Positions 1-10,769 of a DNA stretch of 33,395 nt are shown here, piece by piece. The notes under the pieces are model-generated. The model was not told the DNA's origin and searched no databases. It saw only the letters and a program-made list of their open reading frames with translations. The position numbers were made by a program, and so were the translations under genes. This DNA is from Acidobacteriota bacterium. GTDB lineage: Bacteria > Acidobacteriota > UBA6911 > RPQK01 > JAJDTT01. The stretch spans positions 1 to 33,395 of the forward strand of contig JAJDTT010000317.1 in NCBI GenBank assembly GCA_022827025.1, in the 5' to 3' direction. Within the stretch, counting starts at the first letter, position 1; each line of letters starts with the position of its first letter.

Positions 1-834
1 CCCTGTATCTCGGGAAAAGTGTTGGTATTCGAGGTCTTCGCGAATCCACTTCGGCTTAGGGTTTTTGGAGTCCCCTTTCATCGCCTGCCATATGGGGCCC
101 GCCTTCCACCTGGCCCGACTAGTAACCTTGGGCGGTACGTAATAAAGAATTTGATTGCAGGTCTCGCAGCTAAGAATCTTTAGGCCGGTCTTGACCTCGG
201 TGAAGAGCTGGGGACGAAGCTTCACGTTGCAGGCTTGGCAAGATTCGTCGCTGACCGCTGCCAAGGCCTGCCCGTTGTTGACCGAGGCGATCCGGCGGTA
301 CTGTTCGAGCAATGGTTCGGGCAGGTCGCGTTCCAGCCGGTTCTTCTCCTGCTCGAAACCGGCCATGTTCGTCTCGGAACTGGCCGCGAAGGTCTCCAGT
401 TCCTTCTGCCGGGACGACACCTCGGAGGCCCGCTCCTCGGCCTGACGGCGGGCATCCCGAGTCTGGTCTTCCAATTCGTCCATGGCCAGCATGATTTCGA
501 GGATCTCATCCTCCTTGCCGGAAATCTGAGCCCGGACGCCGGCGATCTCGTGGCGCATGGCCCGGTACTCCCGGTTGGTTTTGACGTCCATGAGCTGCTC
601 CTGGTAGCGGGACAGCTTTTGTTGCAGCAACTCGACTTCACCCTCCAACCGGCGTTGGGTCCGGGCTTGCCGGTCGGCTTGCTCCCGGAGCTTTTCTACC
701 GCGTCCCGACTCTTCTGGAGTGACTCGGCCTGACTCTCGATCTCGTCAGGAATGGACAAGACCCGCTGCCGCAACTCGACGATTCTGATGTCGACTTGCT
801 GAAGCTGGATCAACCTCTGCAACTCTTCGCTCAA
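1..834 (-). CDS. COG1579-type coiled-coil protein with C4 zinc ribbon (3' end outside window)
   Basis: The reading frame runs from a TTG at 834 leftwards off the window without a stop, so it is at least 278 residues long. The N-terminal two-thirds is rich in Leu, Gln, Glu and Arg and looks like a long antiparallel coiled coil. It begins LSEELQRLIQLQQVDIRI, typical of the COG1579 family. Near residues 200-225 there are two knuckles, CQAC and CETC, separated by about 20 residues, followed by the family-typical ILYY stretch. TTG is chosen because GGAGG lies six bases upstream, while the nearby ATG (839-837) meets a stop after one codon. Family members are poorly characterised and are suggested to act in nucleic-acid or ribosome-related functions, so no specific role is claimed. 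It lies 49 bp downstream of a tRNA on the same strand and may share its transcript. Beyond the second knuckle at least 45 more residues follow, longer than is usual for the family. Confidence 0.8.
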   Translation of the reverse strand, partial: MSEELQRLIQLQQVDIRIVELRQRVLSIPDEIESQAESLQKSRDAVEKLREQADRQARTQRRLEGEVELLQQKLSRYQEQLMDVKTNREYRAMRHEIAGVRAQISGKEDEILEIMLAMDELEDQTRDARRQAEERASEVSSRQKELETFAASSETNMAGFEQEKNRLERDLPEPLLEQYRRIASVNNGQALAAVSDESCQACNVKLRPQLFTEVKTGLKILSCETCNQILYYVPPKVTSRARWKAGPIWQAMKGDSKNPKPKWIREDLEYQHFSRDTG

Positions 835-840
835 CGCATG

Positions 841-845
841 CCTCC
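841..845 (-). promoter_or_regulatory. Shine-Dalgarno GGAGG deciding a TTG start
   Basis: GGAGG on the minus strand sits six bases before the TTG at 834. It supports that non-ATG start for the zinc-ribbon gene, because the intervening ATG at 839 is out of frame and stops immediately. Confidence 0.6.
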
Positions 846-883
846 ATGGGACGGTCCGGACCGGCAGCCGGCGTCGGTGGGTA

Positions 884-957
884 TGGGCCCAGTAGGACTC
901 GAACCTACGACCACCTGATTATGAGTCAGACGCTCTAACCGACTGAGCTATGGGCCC
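884..957 (-). tRNA. tRNA with CAT anticodon, probably tRNA-Ile2 (lysidine type)
   Basis: A full cloverleaf can be drawn. The acceptor GGGCCCA pairs with TGGGCCC, the D arm is GCTC/GAGC, the anticodon stem is TCTGA/TCAGG around loop CTCATAA, and the T arm is GTAGG-TTCGAGT-CCTAC, with discriminator A. The length is 74 nt and CCA is not encoded. The anticodon CAT fits elongator Met or Ile2. C at positions 4 and 5, paired with G, resembles the TilS recognition pairs known from E. coli tRNA-Ile2, and elongator Met in E. coli has U-A there. I therefore favour Ile2, but the T-arm and other identity elements were not tested against covariance models. An initiator is unlikely because the 1-72 pair is a Watson-Crick G-C. 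Confidence 0.9.
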
Positions 958-961
958 ACCG

Positions 962-988
962 AAAAAAAAAGGGCGCTTCCCAGCGCCC
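962..988 (-). terminator. Intrinsic terminator-like hairpin after rpoD, abutting the tRNA
   Basis: On the minus strand a perfect 6-bp stem GGGCGC/GCGCCC (988-983 with 976-971) and a 6-nt loop is followed by nine consecutive T residues (970-962). This is a textbook rho-independent terminator for the rpoD transcript. Oddly, the T tract ends only four bases before the 5' end of the tRNA at 957, which leaves no room for a separate tRNA promoter between them. Confidence 0.8.
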
Positions 989-1140
989 GTGTGAAACAGT
1001 TGCCGCGCCATTCGGACGGCGCCGCATCCCGGCCGAGGATCCTGTTCCCAGGCCAAGACTCGGTGGCGGCAACGAATTTGCCCGCCTGCCAGCCCCGTGA
1101 CCCCCGCCGCCCCAATGCGCCGGAAGTTCACGACGGACTC

Positions 1141-2880
1141 CTAGGAAAGTGTACGGCCCGAATTCCCATTGTCTTCGTGGAATGTCTTCAGCTTCCGGCT
1201 GCGGGACGGGTGCCTCAGCTTCCGCAGGGCCTTGGCTTCGATCTGGCGGATCCGCTCCCGGGTTACGCAGAACCGCTGGCCGACTTCTTCCAGGGTATGC
1301 TCGCTTCCGTCCCCGATGCCGAATCTCATGCGGATCACCTGCTCCTCTCGATCGGTGAGAGTCTTGAGAACGGCCGCCGTCTGTTCCTTGAGATTGAGAT
1401 TGATGACCGCCTCGGCGGGTGAGGTCACGCCTCGGTCCTCGATGAAGTCGCCGAGATGACTGTCTTCCTCTTCGCCGATGGGCGTCTCCAGGGAAATGGG
1501 TTCCTGGGCGATCTTGAGGATCTTCCGGACCTTGCTGACCGGAAGGCCCATTTTCAGCGAAATCTCTTCGTTGGTCGGTTCCCGGCCGTATTCCTGCACC
1601 AGCGCCCGGGAGGTCCGGATCAGTTTATTGATGGTTTCGATCATATGGACCGGGATCCGGATGGTTCGGGCCTGGTCCGCAATGGCCCGGGTGATGGCCT
1701 GCCGAATCCACCAGGTGGCGTAGGTCGAAAACTTGTATCCCCTTCGATATTCGAACTTCTCCACCGCCTTCATGAGTCCGATGTTCCCTTCCTGGATCAG
1801 ATCCAGGAACTGCAGGCCCCGGTTCGTGTATTTCTTGGCGATGGAAACCACCAGTCTCAGGTTCGCTTCCACCAACTCTTTCTTGGCGATGTCGGCTTCG
1901 AGCTCACCCTGCTTTATGATGGCCAGAGTACGCTTGAGTTCCGCGGGGGTGGCCAGAACCTCGTCTTCGATCTCCTTCAGATACTTGCCGATCTCCCGTA
2001 ACCGGAGCTTGATCTTCTTGGAGTCCTCCAGCTTCAGCGGGGCTTCGTGCAGCTTCCTGAGTTTCCTGGTCTCCTGGTCCAGGGCGACGATCCGGTCGAC
2101 AGCTCGCTTGATGACGTTGACGAGCCGTTCGTAAGTCAGGGGAGTGAGATCCAGGGCCCGGATGTGCCGGGCAATCGGAATTCGATAGCGGGCCAACTGC
2201 GACAGGAGGCTCTTGTATTGGGTCGAATCCTTGGGTTTCCGGACCCGGCGCATCTTGCGCCGGACCCTGCTGGCCCCCACTTCCAGTTCAGCCACCTCTC
2301 TCGCCATGCGGATGGTGGTCTGCCGCCTGGTCTCCAACACCTCGGGGGTGATTTCGGCTTCACGGAACACCACCAGTGTCTTGATGTTGAGGCCGCCCTC
2401 GTCCAGCGCTTCCCCGTAACGCATGACCTCGTTGACGACTACGGGAGACCGGGACAGCACGTTCAGCACCGTCTTTCGACCCTTCTCGATCCGCTTGGCG
2501 ATGGTCACCTCCCCCTCCCGGGTCAACAGGGGGACCGTGCCCATCTCCCGCAAATACATGCGGACCGGGTCATTGGTCTTCTCGAGCGTGGGGTCCGGGG
2601 GCTCCGCCGCCGCCCCCTCGGACTTGGCCCGAATCCTTCGCTGGGTAGACTCGAAATCCTCCTCCGAATCGATGACCTCGATCCCGGCCTCCCCGAACAG
2701 GTAGAAGATGCTGTCCAGGTCTTCCGAGGATTGGATATCGTCGGGGAGGTAGTCGTTGACTTCGTCGTAAAGGAGATAGCCCTTTTCCTTGCCCAGGGCG
2801 ATCAGTTCCTTTACGCCGTCGTACCTTTCCTCAACGGGAATCTTCTCTTCGTTCTCGCTCATGCCGCCAGCCGCCCCCAT
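1141..2880 (-). CDS. rpoD: RNA polymerase primary sigma factor RpoD (sigma-70 family, group 1)
   Basis: This protein directs core RNA polymerase to housekeeping promoters. The 579-residue product has an acidic N-terminal region 1.1-like segment ([20 protein letters not shown]). Region 1.2 follows with [13 protein letters not shown], then region 2 with [17 protein letters not shown] and the aromatic-rich melting motif [13 protein letters not shown]. Region 3 follows, and region 4.2 holds the helix-turn-helix [17 protein letters not shown] and HPSRSRKLK near the C-terminus. The chosen ATG overlaps the dnaG stop by one base (TAATG). An internal ATG at 2862 (MSENEEK), preceded by a GGGGGCGG stretch, is an equally credible start and would give 573 residues. 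The dnaG-rpoD order is the conserved core of the macromolecular-synthesis operon, here without rpsU next to dnaG. A hairpin with a T tract lies downstream. Confidence 0.96.
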   Translation of the reverse strand: MGAAGGMSENEEKIPVEERYDGVKELIALGKEKGYLLYDEVNDYLPDDIQSSEDLDSIFYLFGEAGIEVIDSEEDFESTQRRIRAKSEGAAAEPPDPTLEKTNDPVRMYLREMGTVPLLTREGEVTIAKRIEKGRKTVLNVLSRSPVVVNEVMRYGEALDEGGLNIKTLVVFREAEITPEVLETRRQTTIRMAREVAELEVGASRVRRKMRRVRKPKDSTQYKSLLSQLARYRIPIARHIRALDLTPLTYERLVNVIKRAVDRIVALDQETRKLRKLHEAPLKLEDSKKIKLRLREIGKYLKEIEDEVLATPAELKRTLAIIKQGELEADIAKKELVEANLRLVVSIAKKYTNRGLQFLDLIQEGNIGLMKAVEKFEYRRGYKFSTYATWWIRQAITRAIADQARTIRIPVHMIETINKLIRTSRALVQEYGREPTNEEISLKMGLPVSKVRKILKIAQEPISLETPIGEEEDSHLGDFIEDRGVTSPAEAVINLNLKEQTAAVLKTLTDREEQVIRMRFGIGDGSEHTLEEVGQRFCVTRERIRQIEAKALRKLRHPSRSRKLKTFHEDNGNSGRTLS

Positions 2881-4625
2881 TATACAAAATCGAACTCTAT
2901 TTTCTTGCGGATCCGCTCCTTTCTTACCAGAAGCTCCTGCAAGATTTCGGTTGACGTCGCGTTCTTCTCCTCTTCCAGAATCTGTAGCTGCACCTGCCGG
3001 CTCAGGTTCTCGAAATGCTTGCGTCTCAGCGCTCGAATGCATTCGAGGACGATCTCGTCCGAAAGCGTGTCGTCGGCCAGGGCCAGGTTTTCCAGGAGAT
3101 CCATGTCATCCGGGTCGAGCCGCTCCGAGGCCGCGGCTACGGTCAGGTCCCGCTGGTCACCGTTCAATTCGAACAAGGCCTCGAAGATCTTGCCCGATTC
3201 CAGGTTCTGGAACCAGTCCGGTTCCACCTCGCTGAAGACCCGATGCCGGTGGGTCGGATCAAGGGCGGCCAGCACCAACGTCTTCTCTGCCTGAGTGACG
3301 GCCGCCGTCCGTGGAGACCGCGTCACGGGAAGTTGCCTGGCCCGGGGTTTGCGGACGTAACGCATCTCCGCCAGGATCAGGTTCTCATCCAGCCGCAGAA
3401 GGGCGGCCGTCCGGGACACGGCTTCGGCGCGCTCGATTCTATTGGCGATCGCCGCGAGGTGAGGCACGACCTGTTCGGCGATTTCCCGTTTCCCCCGGGG
3501 ACTGTACGGATCCTTGTGCTCGCGAATCCGCCAGGAGAGCAGAAAAGAGAGAAGAGGGACGGACGATCGCAGCACATCGCGGTAGGCCACTGCCCCATGT
3601 TCTCTCAGAAAGGAGTCGGGATCCTGGCCTCCTGGAACCTGGGCAATGCTCACACTGAAACCTTCGCCCACGAAGATGTCGGCCGAGCGCACGGTTGCGT
3701 TGGCTCCGGCCGTGTCCGGATCGTAATTGATCACGACTCGACGCGTGTAGTGCCGCAGCAGCTTGGCCTGGTCGGCCGTGAGACTGGTGCCCAGGGAGGC
3801 GATCACGTTCCGGAAGCCGAACTGATGAGGCATGACACAGTCGAAATAACCTTCCACCAGAATGGCGAAGCCCCTCCTTCGGATCTCGGGACGGCTCAGG
3901 TCCAGGGCGTACAGATTGGCGCCCTTCTTGTAGAGATCGGAGTCCGGAGAGTTGAGGTACTTGGGGACGCCGTCTCCCATGATGCGGCCGCCGAAGGCCA
4001 CGATCCGCCCCTGTAGATCCCGGATCGGGAATGTCACACGCCGCCGAAGATACTCATAGCTGCGGCCCCCTCTCCCCTCCTTGATCAGGCCGCAGGCCAT
4101 CAGTTCCTGGTTCGTAAAGCCCTCCCGGCGAAGCTCGGCGACCAATTGACCGCCGCCGGGCGCATAGCCGATCTGGAATCGCTCGACGGTCTCAGTGTTG
4201 ATCTGCCGGTCCCGCAGGTAGTCCCGGGCCGCTCTCGACCGCTCCAGGAACCGGCGGTAGAGTTTCCCGGCCAGCTCCATGACCTGGCGCAGGCGCTGCG
4301 TCCGGAGGGTCCGCGGGCTTGGACTCTCGTTCCACTGACGCACCGCGATGCCCGAACGCTCCGCCAGGAACCTCACCGATTCGGGGAAGGTCCGGTTTTC
4401 CATCAGCATGATGAACTTGAAGATATCCCCGCCGGCGCCGCACCCGAAACACTTGAAGATCTGCTTGCTGTCGCTGACGTTGAATGAAGGGGTCTTTTCG
4501 GCGTGAAAGGGGCAGAGGGCGATGTGGTTCTGTCCCCGCTTCTTCAGGGGGACGTAGCCGCCGATCAGATCCACGATATTGATGCTGTTGCGGATCTGTT
4601 CCACGATCCGGTCGTCGAACTTCAT
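2880..4625 (-). CDS. dnaG: DNA primase DnaG
   Basis: This enzyme makes RNA primers at the replication fork in partnership with the replicative helicase. The 581-residue protein starts with a CHC2 zinc-binding domain in which C38, H41, C59 and C62 are visible (CPFH...CFGC). The catalytic core follows, with the primase N-terminal fold around residues 120-250. A TOPRIM domain carries VEGYFDCV and the acidic INYDPDTAG metal motif. The C-terminal third is divergent and would hold the helicase-interaction domain. The length agrees with the family (about 580-620). It sits between larB upstream (150 bp gap) and rpoD downstream (1-base overlap), all on the minus strand, which suggests translational coupling with rpoD. 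The ribosome site is weak (AGGG directly before the ATG). I could not identify a convincing promoter in the gap to larB. Confidence 0.96.
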   Translation of the reverse strand: MKFDDRIVEQIRNSINIVDLIGGYVPLKKRGQNHIALCPFHAEKTPSFNVSDSKQIFKCFGCGAGGDIFKFIMLMENRTFPESVRFLAERSGIAVRQWNESPSPRTLRTQRLRQVMELAGKLYRRFLERSRAARDYLRDRQINTETVERFQIGYAPGGGQLVAELRREGFTNQELMACGLIKEGRGGRSYEYLRRRVTFPIRDLQGRIVAFGGRIMGDGVPKYLNSPDSDLYKKGANLYALDLSRPEIRRRGFAILVEGYFDCVMPHQFGFRNVIASLGTSLTADQAKLLRHYTRRVVINYDPDTAGANATVRSADIFVGEGFSVSIAQVPGGQDPDSFLREHGAVAYRDVLRSSVPLLSFLLSWRIREHKDPYSPRGKREIAEQVVPHLAAIANRIERAEAVSRTAALLRLDENLILAEMRYVRKPRARQLPVTRSPRTAAVTQAEKTLVLAALDPTHRHRVFSEVEPDWFQNLESGKIFEALFELNGDQRDLTVAAASERLDPDDMDLLENLALADDTLSDEIVLECIRALRRKHFENLSRQVQLQILEEEKNATSTEILQELLVRKERIRKKIEFDFV

Positions 4626-4775
4626 CCCTGAGTCGTGATCGGGGACGCCCGCGCCCGGGCTCGGATGACATCACATGCCGAGCGGGTACGTGCCCGAAAA
4701 TAGGATCCTTTCCTTGTCGCGCCCTCGGCGAGCCGGTGAGAATTTCCGGTCAGAATTTACCAGAATCAGTCCGGG

Positions 4776-5530
4776 TCAGTCGCCATCCCGCCGCCGGTTG
4801 ATCATGCTGGCCACATAGCCGGCGCCGAACCCGTTGTCGATATTGACCACCGACACGTTCGCGGCGCAACTGTTGAGCATGCCCAGGAGTGCGGCCAGAC
4901 CGCCGAAGGAAGCCCCGTAGCCCACGCTGGTGGGAACCGCGATCACCGGAAGATCGACCAAACCGCCCACCACGCTGGGAAGGGCCCCTTCCATGCCGGC
5001 GACGGCGATCACCACCGTGCAAGACGCCAACAGCTCCCGCTGTCCCAGGATCCGATGCAGCCCCGCCACGCCCACGTCGTAGCAGGGGACGGCCTGGTTG
5101 CCCATGACCCTTGCCGTGATCAGGGCCTCTTCGGCGACCGGGATGTCCGCGGTGCCGGCCGCGAAGACTCCGATGGTCCCCCGGCCCCGGTCGACCGGGG
5201 CCCGGACCACCTCCAGAATCCGGCTCCGGCTGTGAAACACGGCCTCCGGGCAGGAGGCCTTCAGCCGGGTGTGGACACCCTCGCTGGCGGAAGTGATGAG
5301 CAGGTTGGAGTGGTGCTCCAACAGCGCCTCGGCGATCCGGACGATCTGGTCCCGACTCTTGCCCTTCCCGAAAATGACCTCGGGAAAGCCTTGCCGGAGA
5401 CTCCGGTGGTGGTCGACCTTGGCAAAATCCAGATCCTCGTAGGGCAGGTCGTGGAGCCGCCGGAGCAACTCCCTCTCGGGCAGACGGCCCTCCTTGAAAT
5501 CGCGGAGAGCCTGCTTCAGCGATTCCGGGA

Positions 5531-5534
<4 letters not shown>
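4776..5534 (-). CDS. larB: LarB, nickel-pincer cofactor biosynthesis protein (PurE-like carboxylase/hydrolase)
   Basis: LarB carboxylates and hydrolyses nicotinic acid adenine dinucleotide in the first step towards the nickel-pincer nucleotide cofactor of lactate racemase-type enzymes (known for the family). The 252-residue product has a helical N-terminal segment with [20 protein letters not shown], then the PurE-like Rossmann domain. The latter shows [29 protein letters not shown] and the highly conserved [20 protein letters not shown] followed by [11 protein letters not shown]. All are typical of LarB rather than PurE. Its ATG overlaps the pnp stop (ATGA), which implies coupled translation. 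LarC, LarE and a lactate racemase homologue are not in the window and would have to be encoded elsewhere if the pathway is complete. Its place between pnp and dnaG is unexpected for a cofactor gene. Confidence 0.92.
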
Positions 5535-7759
<2,225 letters not shown>

Positions 7760-7930
7760 TGCTTCTCCTTGTATTCAGGGTGTTTGAAACGGGTCGCGGC
7801 CGTCGCGGCAATCGGGAAAGCAGGTTCTCACGGGGAGTGTGGGATCCGTTTTCCTTCCGGCTCGGAAGCCGGTGGCCGGAGGGTCGCCAGGGTCAAGATC
7901 CGGAACCACTGTGGCCGGACGTACCGCCGT
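7760..7930 (-). promoter_or_regulatory. rpsO-pnp intergenic region with a perfect hairpin
   Basis: This 171-bp spacer contains a perfect 6-bp stem with a tetraloop (7857-7862 with 7867-7872, stem CCGGCT/AGCCGG). The sequence just after it on the minus strand (AAGGAAAAC) has no T tract, so it does not look like a terminator. In the transcript it would sit in the pnp leader, where RNase III processing sites occur in enterobacteria. Such a role here is only analogy. Confidence 0.4.
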
Positions 7931-8197
7931 TCACTTGCGAATTCCCAGTCGACCGATCAAATCCTTGTAGCGGCCGAAGTCTATCCGTTTCAGATAGTCC
8001 AGTAGCCGCCGCCTCTGGCCGACGAGTTTCAGGAGTCCCCGCCGGGAGTGGTGGTCTTTCTTGTGGGATTTGAAGTGTTCGGTGAGGTACCCGATCCGGT
8101 GGCTCAGAATGGCGACCTGGACTTCGGGCGAGCCGGTATCGGTTCGGTGCAGTTGGTAGCCTCTGATGAGATCTTCTTTCTGTTCCTTCGTCAACAT
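7931..8197 (-). CDS. rpsO: 30S ribosomal protein S15
   Basis: S15 binds the central domain of 16S rRNA early in 30S assembly. The 88-residue product matches the normal family length. It has the typical signatures [49 protein letters not shown] and a C-terminal [12 protein letters not shown]. It is the first gene of the rpsO-pnp-larB-dnaG-rpoD series on the minus strand. The start is preceded by an A-rich stretch (GAAGAAG then eight A), a weak ribosome site. A plausible sigma-70-type promoter lies about 20 bp upstream of the start, after a REPIN-like repeat that separates it from xerC. Confidence 0.97.
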   Translation of the reverse strand: MLTKEQKEDLIRGYQLHRTDTGSPEVQVAILSHRIGYLTEHFKSHKKDHHSRRGLLKLVGQRRRLLDYLKRIDFGRYKDLIGRLGIRK

Positions 8198-8224
8198 CTT
8201 TTTTTTCTTCTTCGTTCGCGCGTC

Positions 8225-8254
8225 AATCTAGCAGAGAAGGGTGTCGCCTGGCAA
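8225..8254 (-). promoter_or_regulatory. Candidate sigma-70 promoter for rpsO operon
   Basis: On the minus strand TTGCCA (8254-8249) is separated by 18 bp from TAGATT (8230-8225). This would start transcription near 8218 and give a leader of about 20 nt before the rpsO ATG. Both hexamers differ from consensus at two positions. The location just outside the palindromic repeat is sensible for the head of a ribosomal protein operon. Confidence 0.5.
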
Positions 8255-8264
8255 CCGAAACGCT

Positions 8265-8369
8265 GGAGCGGCGGTTTCCTAACCGCCGGCTCTTGTGACG
8301 TGGGGAGGGAGAAGAAACGTGCGCTTGGAATCCGCCTCTCGGGGAGGGCGATTAGGAAATCGCCCCTCC
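8265..8369. repeat. REPIN-like pair of inverted palindromic units
   Basis: Two hairpin units face each other about 60 bp apart. Unit 1 is 8270-8287 (GGCGGTT-TCCT-AACCGCC) and unit 2 is 8347-8364 (GGCGATT-AGGA-AATCGCC). With their flanking GGAG edges, unit 1 (8265-8287) and the reverse complement of unit 2 (8369-8347) agree at 20 of 23 positions. Two of the three differences are a compensated pair (G-C in one, A-T in the other), so both stems stay perfect. The element fills the gap between the rpsO promoter and the last base before the xerC stop codon (8371-8373). This layout resembles REP doublets. No transposase of the RAYT type is in the window. Confidence 0.75.
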
Positions 8370-8370
8370 T

Positions 8371-9276
8371 TCAGGCCTTGGGGTGGGCGGCCCGGTAGAC
8401 CTTCTGCAGGTGCTCGATCGAGACATGGGTGTAGCGCTGAGTCGTGGAGAGGCTCTCATGCCCCAGGAGTTCCTGAATCGAGCGCAGGTCGGCGCCGTTG
8501 TTGAGCAGGTGCGTGGCGAAGGAATGGCGAAAAAGGTGAGGATGCACGTCCAGCAGCAATGCCGCTTGCCGGACATAGGCCGCAAGATTTCTCTGGACCG
8601 AGCGGGCGCTGAGGCGGCCTCCGCGCAGATTCAGGAACAGGGCAGGGGTTTGCGGACCGTCCTTGCGCTTGGCCAGGATGCGCCTCCTGGACTCCAGGTA
8701 GGCGGCCAGACTCGCATGGGAGGGCCCTCCGAAGGGGACCACCCGCTCCTTGTTCCCCTTTCCCCGGACCCGCACCAGCCGGCGGTTCATGGAGAGATCG
8801 ATCAGGTTCAGCCCGACCAGCTCTCCCACCCGCAGGCCGCTGGCATAGAGGAGTTCCAGTATGGCCCGGTCCCGGATTCCCTTCGCGGCATTCGCCGGAG
8901 GCAGGCTGAGGATGGACTCGACCTCCGCGGGAGAGAGAAAACGGGGTGTCTTGAGTGGCCGGCGGGGAGTCCGAACCAGCTTGGCCGGATTCTGGTCCAG
9001 GTGGCCCTCGCGGTAGAGGTACCGGAAGAAAGACCGCAATACCGACAGTTTTCGGGCGATGGTCACCTTCCGGTTCCCCGCCTGGCTCAACCGGCTCAGG
9101 AATTCCCGGATGGTGATGTGGTCCAGATCGGAAGGCTTGATCTCCCTGCCGGTGCGGCCGGCAGTCAGGTGGCGGAGGAATTGGTCCAGGTCGCGGGAGT
9201 AGCTCTCCACGGTGTGGGGGGAATAATTCTTCTCGAACCTCAAGTGAGCGACGAAGGATGCCATCAGTGCCTGCAT
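8371..9276 (-). CDS. xerC: Tyrosine recombinase XerC/XerD
   Basis: This is a site-specific recombinase that resolves chromosome dimers at dif. The 301-residue protein has the SAM-like N-terminal core-binding domain (residues 1-90) and the C-terminal catalytic domain. Visible catalytic residues are R149 (ASGLRVGEL), K173 (RGKGNKER), H247 and R250 (HLFRHSFATHLL), H273 (LGHESLSTT) and the nucleophile Y282 (QRYTH). The length and spacing are typical of Xer rather than of integron or phage integrases, so a housekeeping role is likely. I cannot separate XerC from XerD by eye. The ATG at 9276 is 20 bp after the stop of the NtrX-like gene, and MASF at 9264 is an alternative start. It appears to be the third gene of an ntrY-ntrX-xerC transcript. 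A REPIN-like repeat begins directly after its stop. Confidence 0.92.
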   Translation of the reverse strand: MQALMASFVAHLRFEKNYSPHTVESYSRDLDQFLRHLTAGRTGREIKPSDLDHITIREFLSRLSQAGNRKVTIARKLSVLRSFFRYLYREGHLDQNPAKLVRTPRRPLKTPRFLSPAEVESILSLPPANAAKGIRDRAILELLYASGLRVGELVGLNLIDLSMNRRLVRVRGKGNKERVVPFGGPSHASLAAYLESRRRILAKRKDGPQTPALFLNLRGGRLSARSVQRNLAAYVRQAALLLDVHPHLFRHSFATHLLNNGADLRSIQELLGHESLSTTQRYTHVSIEHLQKVYRAAHPKA

Positions 9277-9296
9277 GAACTTCGAGCTCGATTCGG

Positions 9297-10769
9297 TCAG
9301 CGGTTCACACTCCGTCCCCGGGCCGCATCCGAAATCTCCCGGCGGCCCCCGCGCTTTCCGCGTGTCGCGCCGACCCTGATCCCGTAGGCCTTGAGTTTCC
9401 GGTGCAGGTGGGAACGCTCCATCCCGATCTCGGCGGCGGTTCTGGAAATGTTGCCGCCGTATTGCCGCAGCTTTCGGGTCAGGAAATCGGACTCGAACGC
9501 CGCGCGGGCTTCCTGCCAGCTCCGGGATTCCGGCCGGGAGGCGCCGGACCCGTCCAGGATGGACCGCGGTAGGTCCGAAAGCTCCACCCGGCCGCCGGGA
9601 ACCATGATAATCCAACGCTCCACCATGTTGCGCAGTTCGCGGACGTTTCCCGGCCAGTGATACCGGAGGAGCCGGTCCCCCACCTCCCGGGGAATGATCT
9701 TGGCCGGTTTCCCATGATGGGGGCTGAGCATCTCCATGAAGTAGTCCAGAAGCTGGGGAATGTCCTCCTTGCGCTCCCGCAACGGCGGGACTTCGAAAGG
9801 GATGACGTTGAGCCGGAAATAGAGGTCCTCCCGGAACAGTCCGGTTTCGATCTGCTTCTCCAGATCCTTGTTGGTCGCCGCCAGGACACGCGTATCCACC
9901 TCGGTGGGCCGTTGGCTGCCCACCGGATAAAACCGTTGATCCTCCAGTACCCGCAGGACCCGGGCCTGGGTCTTGAGGCTCATGTCCGCCACTTCGTCCA
10001 GAAAGAGAGTGCCGCCGTCGGCCAGCTCGAAGCGCCCCTTCCGGTTCTCGGTCGACCCGGTGAACCCTCCCTTGACGCTGCCGAACAGCTCGCTCTCGAT
10101 CAGGTCGTCCGGAATGGCCGCGCAATTGACTTCGACGAAGGGCCCCTCGCGGCGGGCGCTGTTGAGGTGGAGCAACCGGGCCACCAGTTCTTTGCCGGTG
10201 CCGTTCTCGCCGTATATGACCACCCTTCCTTCCGTGGGGGCCGCGAAGTCGATCTGTTGGCGGAGCGCCTGCATCGGCACCGAAGCGCCGATCATGACCG
10301 TCTCCTGCCGGACGAGGTCCTTCAGGCTCCGGTTTTCCGTTTCCAGGCGCTTCTGCTTGAGCGCATGGCTCAGCACCAGCAGAACCTTGTCCCGGGCCAG
10401 CGGTTTCTCGATGAAGTCGTAGGCTCCCAGCTTGGTGGCCTGGACCGCCGTCTCGATGGTGCCGTGGCCGGAGATCATGATGACGTACTGGCGGGGGCGC
10501 CGGGCCCGAATCCGCGTGAGGGCATCGATCCCGTCCATGCCGGGCAACCAGATGTCGAGGAAGATGGCGTCGTAAGTGGTCCGGTCCACGAGGCGCAACC
10601 CTTCCTCGGCGCTGGCCGCCGTTTCCACCAGGTAGCCCTCGTCTCTCAGGACTCCGGCCAACGAACGGAGCACGCTCCGGTGGTCGTCTACGATCAACAG
10701 CCGGATTCCGGGATGGCGTCCGGTCCTGAGCGGATCGTGCCCCGGGGTCTTGCCGGCCTTGTGGATCAT
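9297..10769 (-). CDS. NtrX-like response regulator with AAA+ domain and altered GAFTGA loop
   Basis: The 490-residue protein has a receiver domain (residues 22-140, phospho-acceptor D72 in AIFLDIWLPGMDG, acidic pair at 28-29, conserved K in IEKPL). A sigma-54-activator AAA+ domain follows with Walker A GENGTGKE, Walker B GGTLFLDEVAD and the R-finger region LFREDLYFRLNV. A C-terminal Fis-type helix-turn-helix (NISRTAAEIGMERSHLHRKL) and a basic tail end the protein. The loop that normally reads GAFTGA and contacts sigma-54 is GGFTGS here. The ATG overlaps the stop of the upstream NtrY-like kinase (ATGA), so the two form a cognate pair. The 20-residue lead before the receiver may be extra. Whether it activates sigma-54 promoters is doubtful given the altered loop, and it may work as a DNA-binding repressor or activator for other holoenzymes. 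Confidence 0.9.
   Translation of the reverse strand: MIHKAGKTPGHDPLRTGRHPGIRLLIVDDHRSVLRSLAGVLRDEGYLVETAASAEEGLRLVDRTTYDAIFLDIWLPGMDGIDALTRIRARRPRQYVIMISGHGTIETAVQATKLGAYDFIEKPLARDKVLLVLSHALKQKRLETENRSLKDLVRQETVMIGASVPMQALRQQIDFAAPTEGRVVIYGENGTGKELVARLLHLNSARREGPFVEVNCAAIPDDLIESELFGSVKGGFTGSTENRKGRFELADGGTLFLDEVADMSLKTQARVLRVLEDQRFYPVGSQRPTEVDTRVLAATNKDLEKQIETGLFREDLYFRLNVIPFEVPPLRERKEDIPQLLDYFMEMLSPHHGKPAKIIPREVGDRLLRYHWPGNVRELRNMVERWIIMVPGGRVELSDLPRSILDGSGASRPESRSWQEARAAFESDFLTRKLRQYGGNISRTAAEIGMERSHLHRKLKAYGIRVGATRGKRGGRREISDAARGRSVNR

Noticed and set aside
2881-3042. Extension of RpoD upstream to 3042
   Set aside because: It would lie inside dnaG in another frame and adds residues not typical of sigma factors. 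ATGs at 2880 and 2862 fit the family start.
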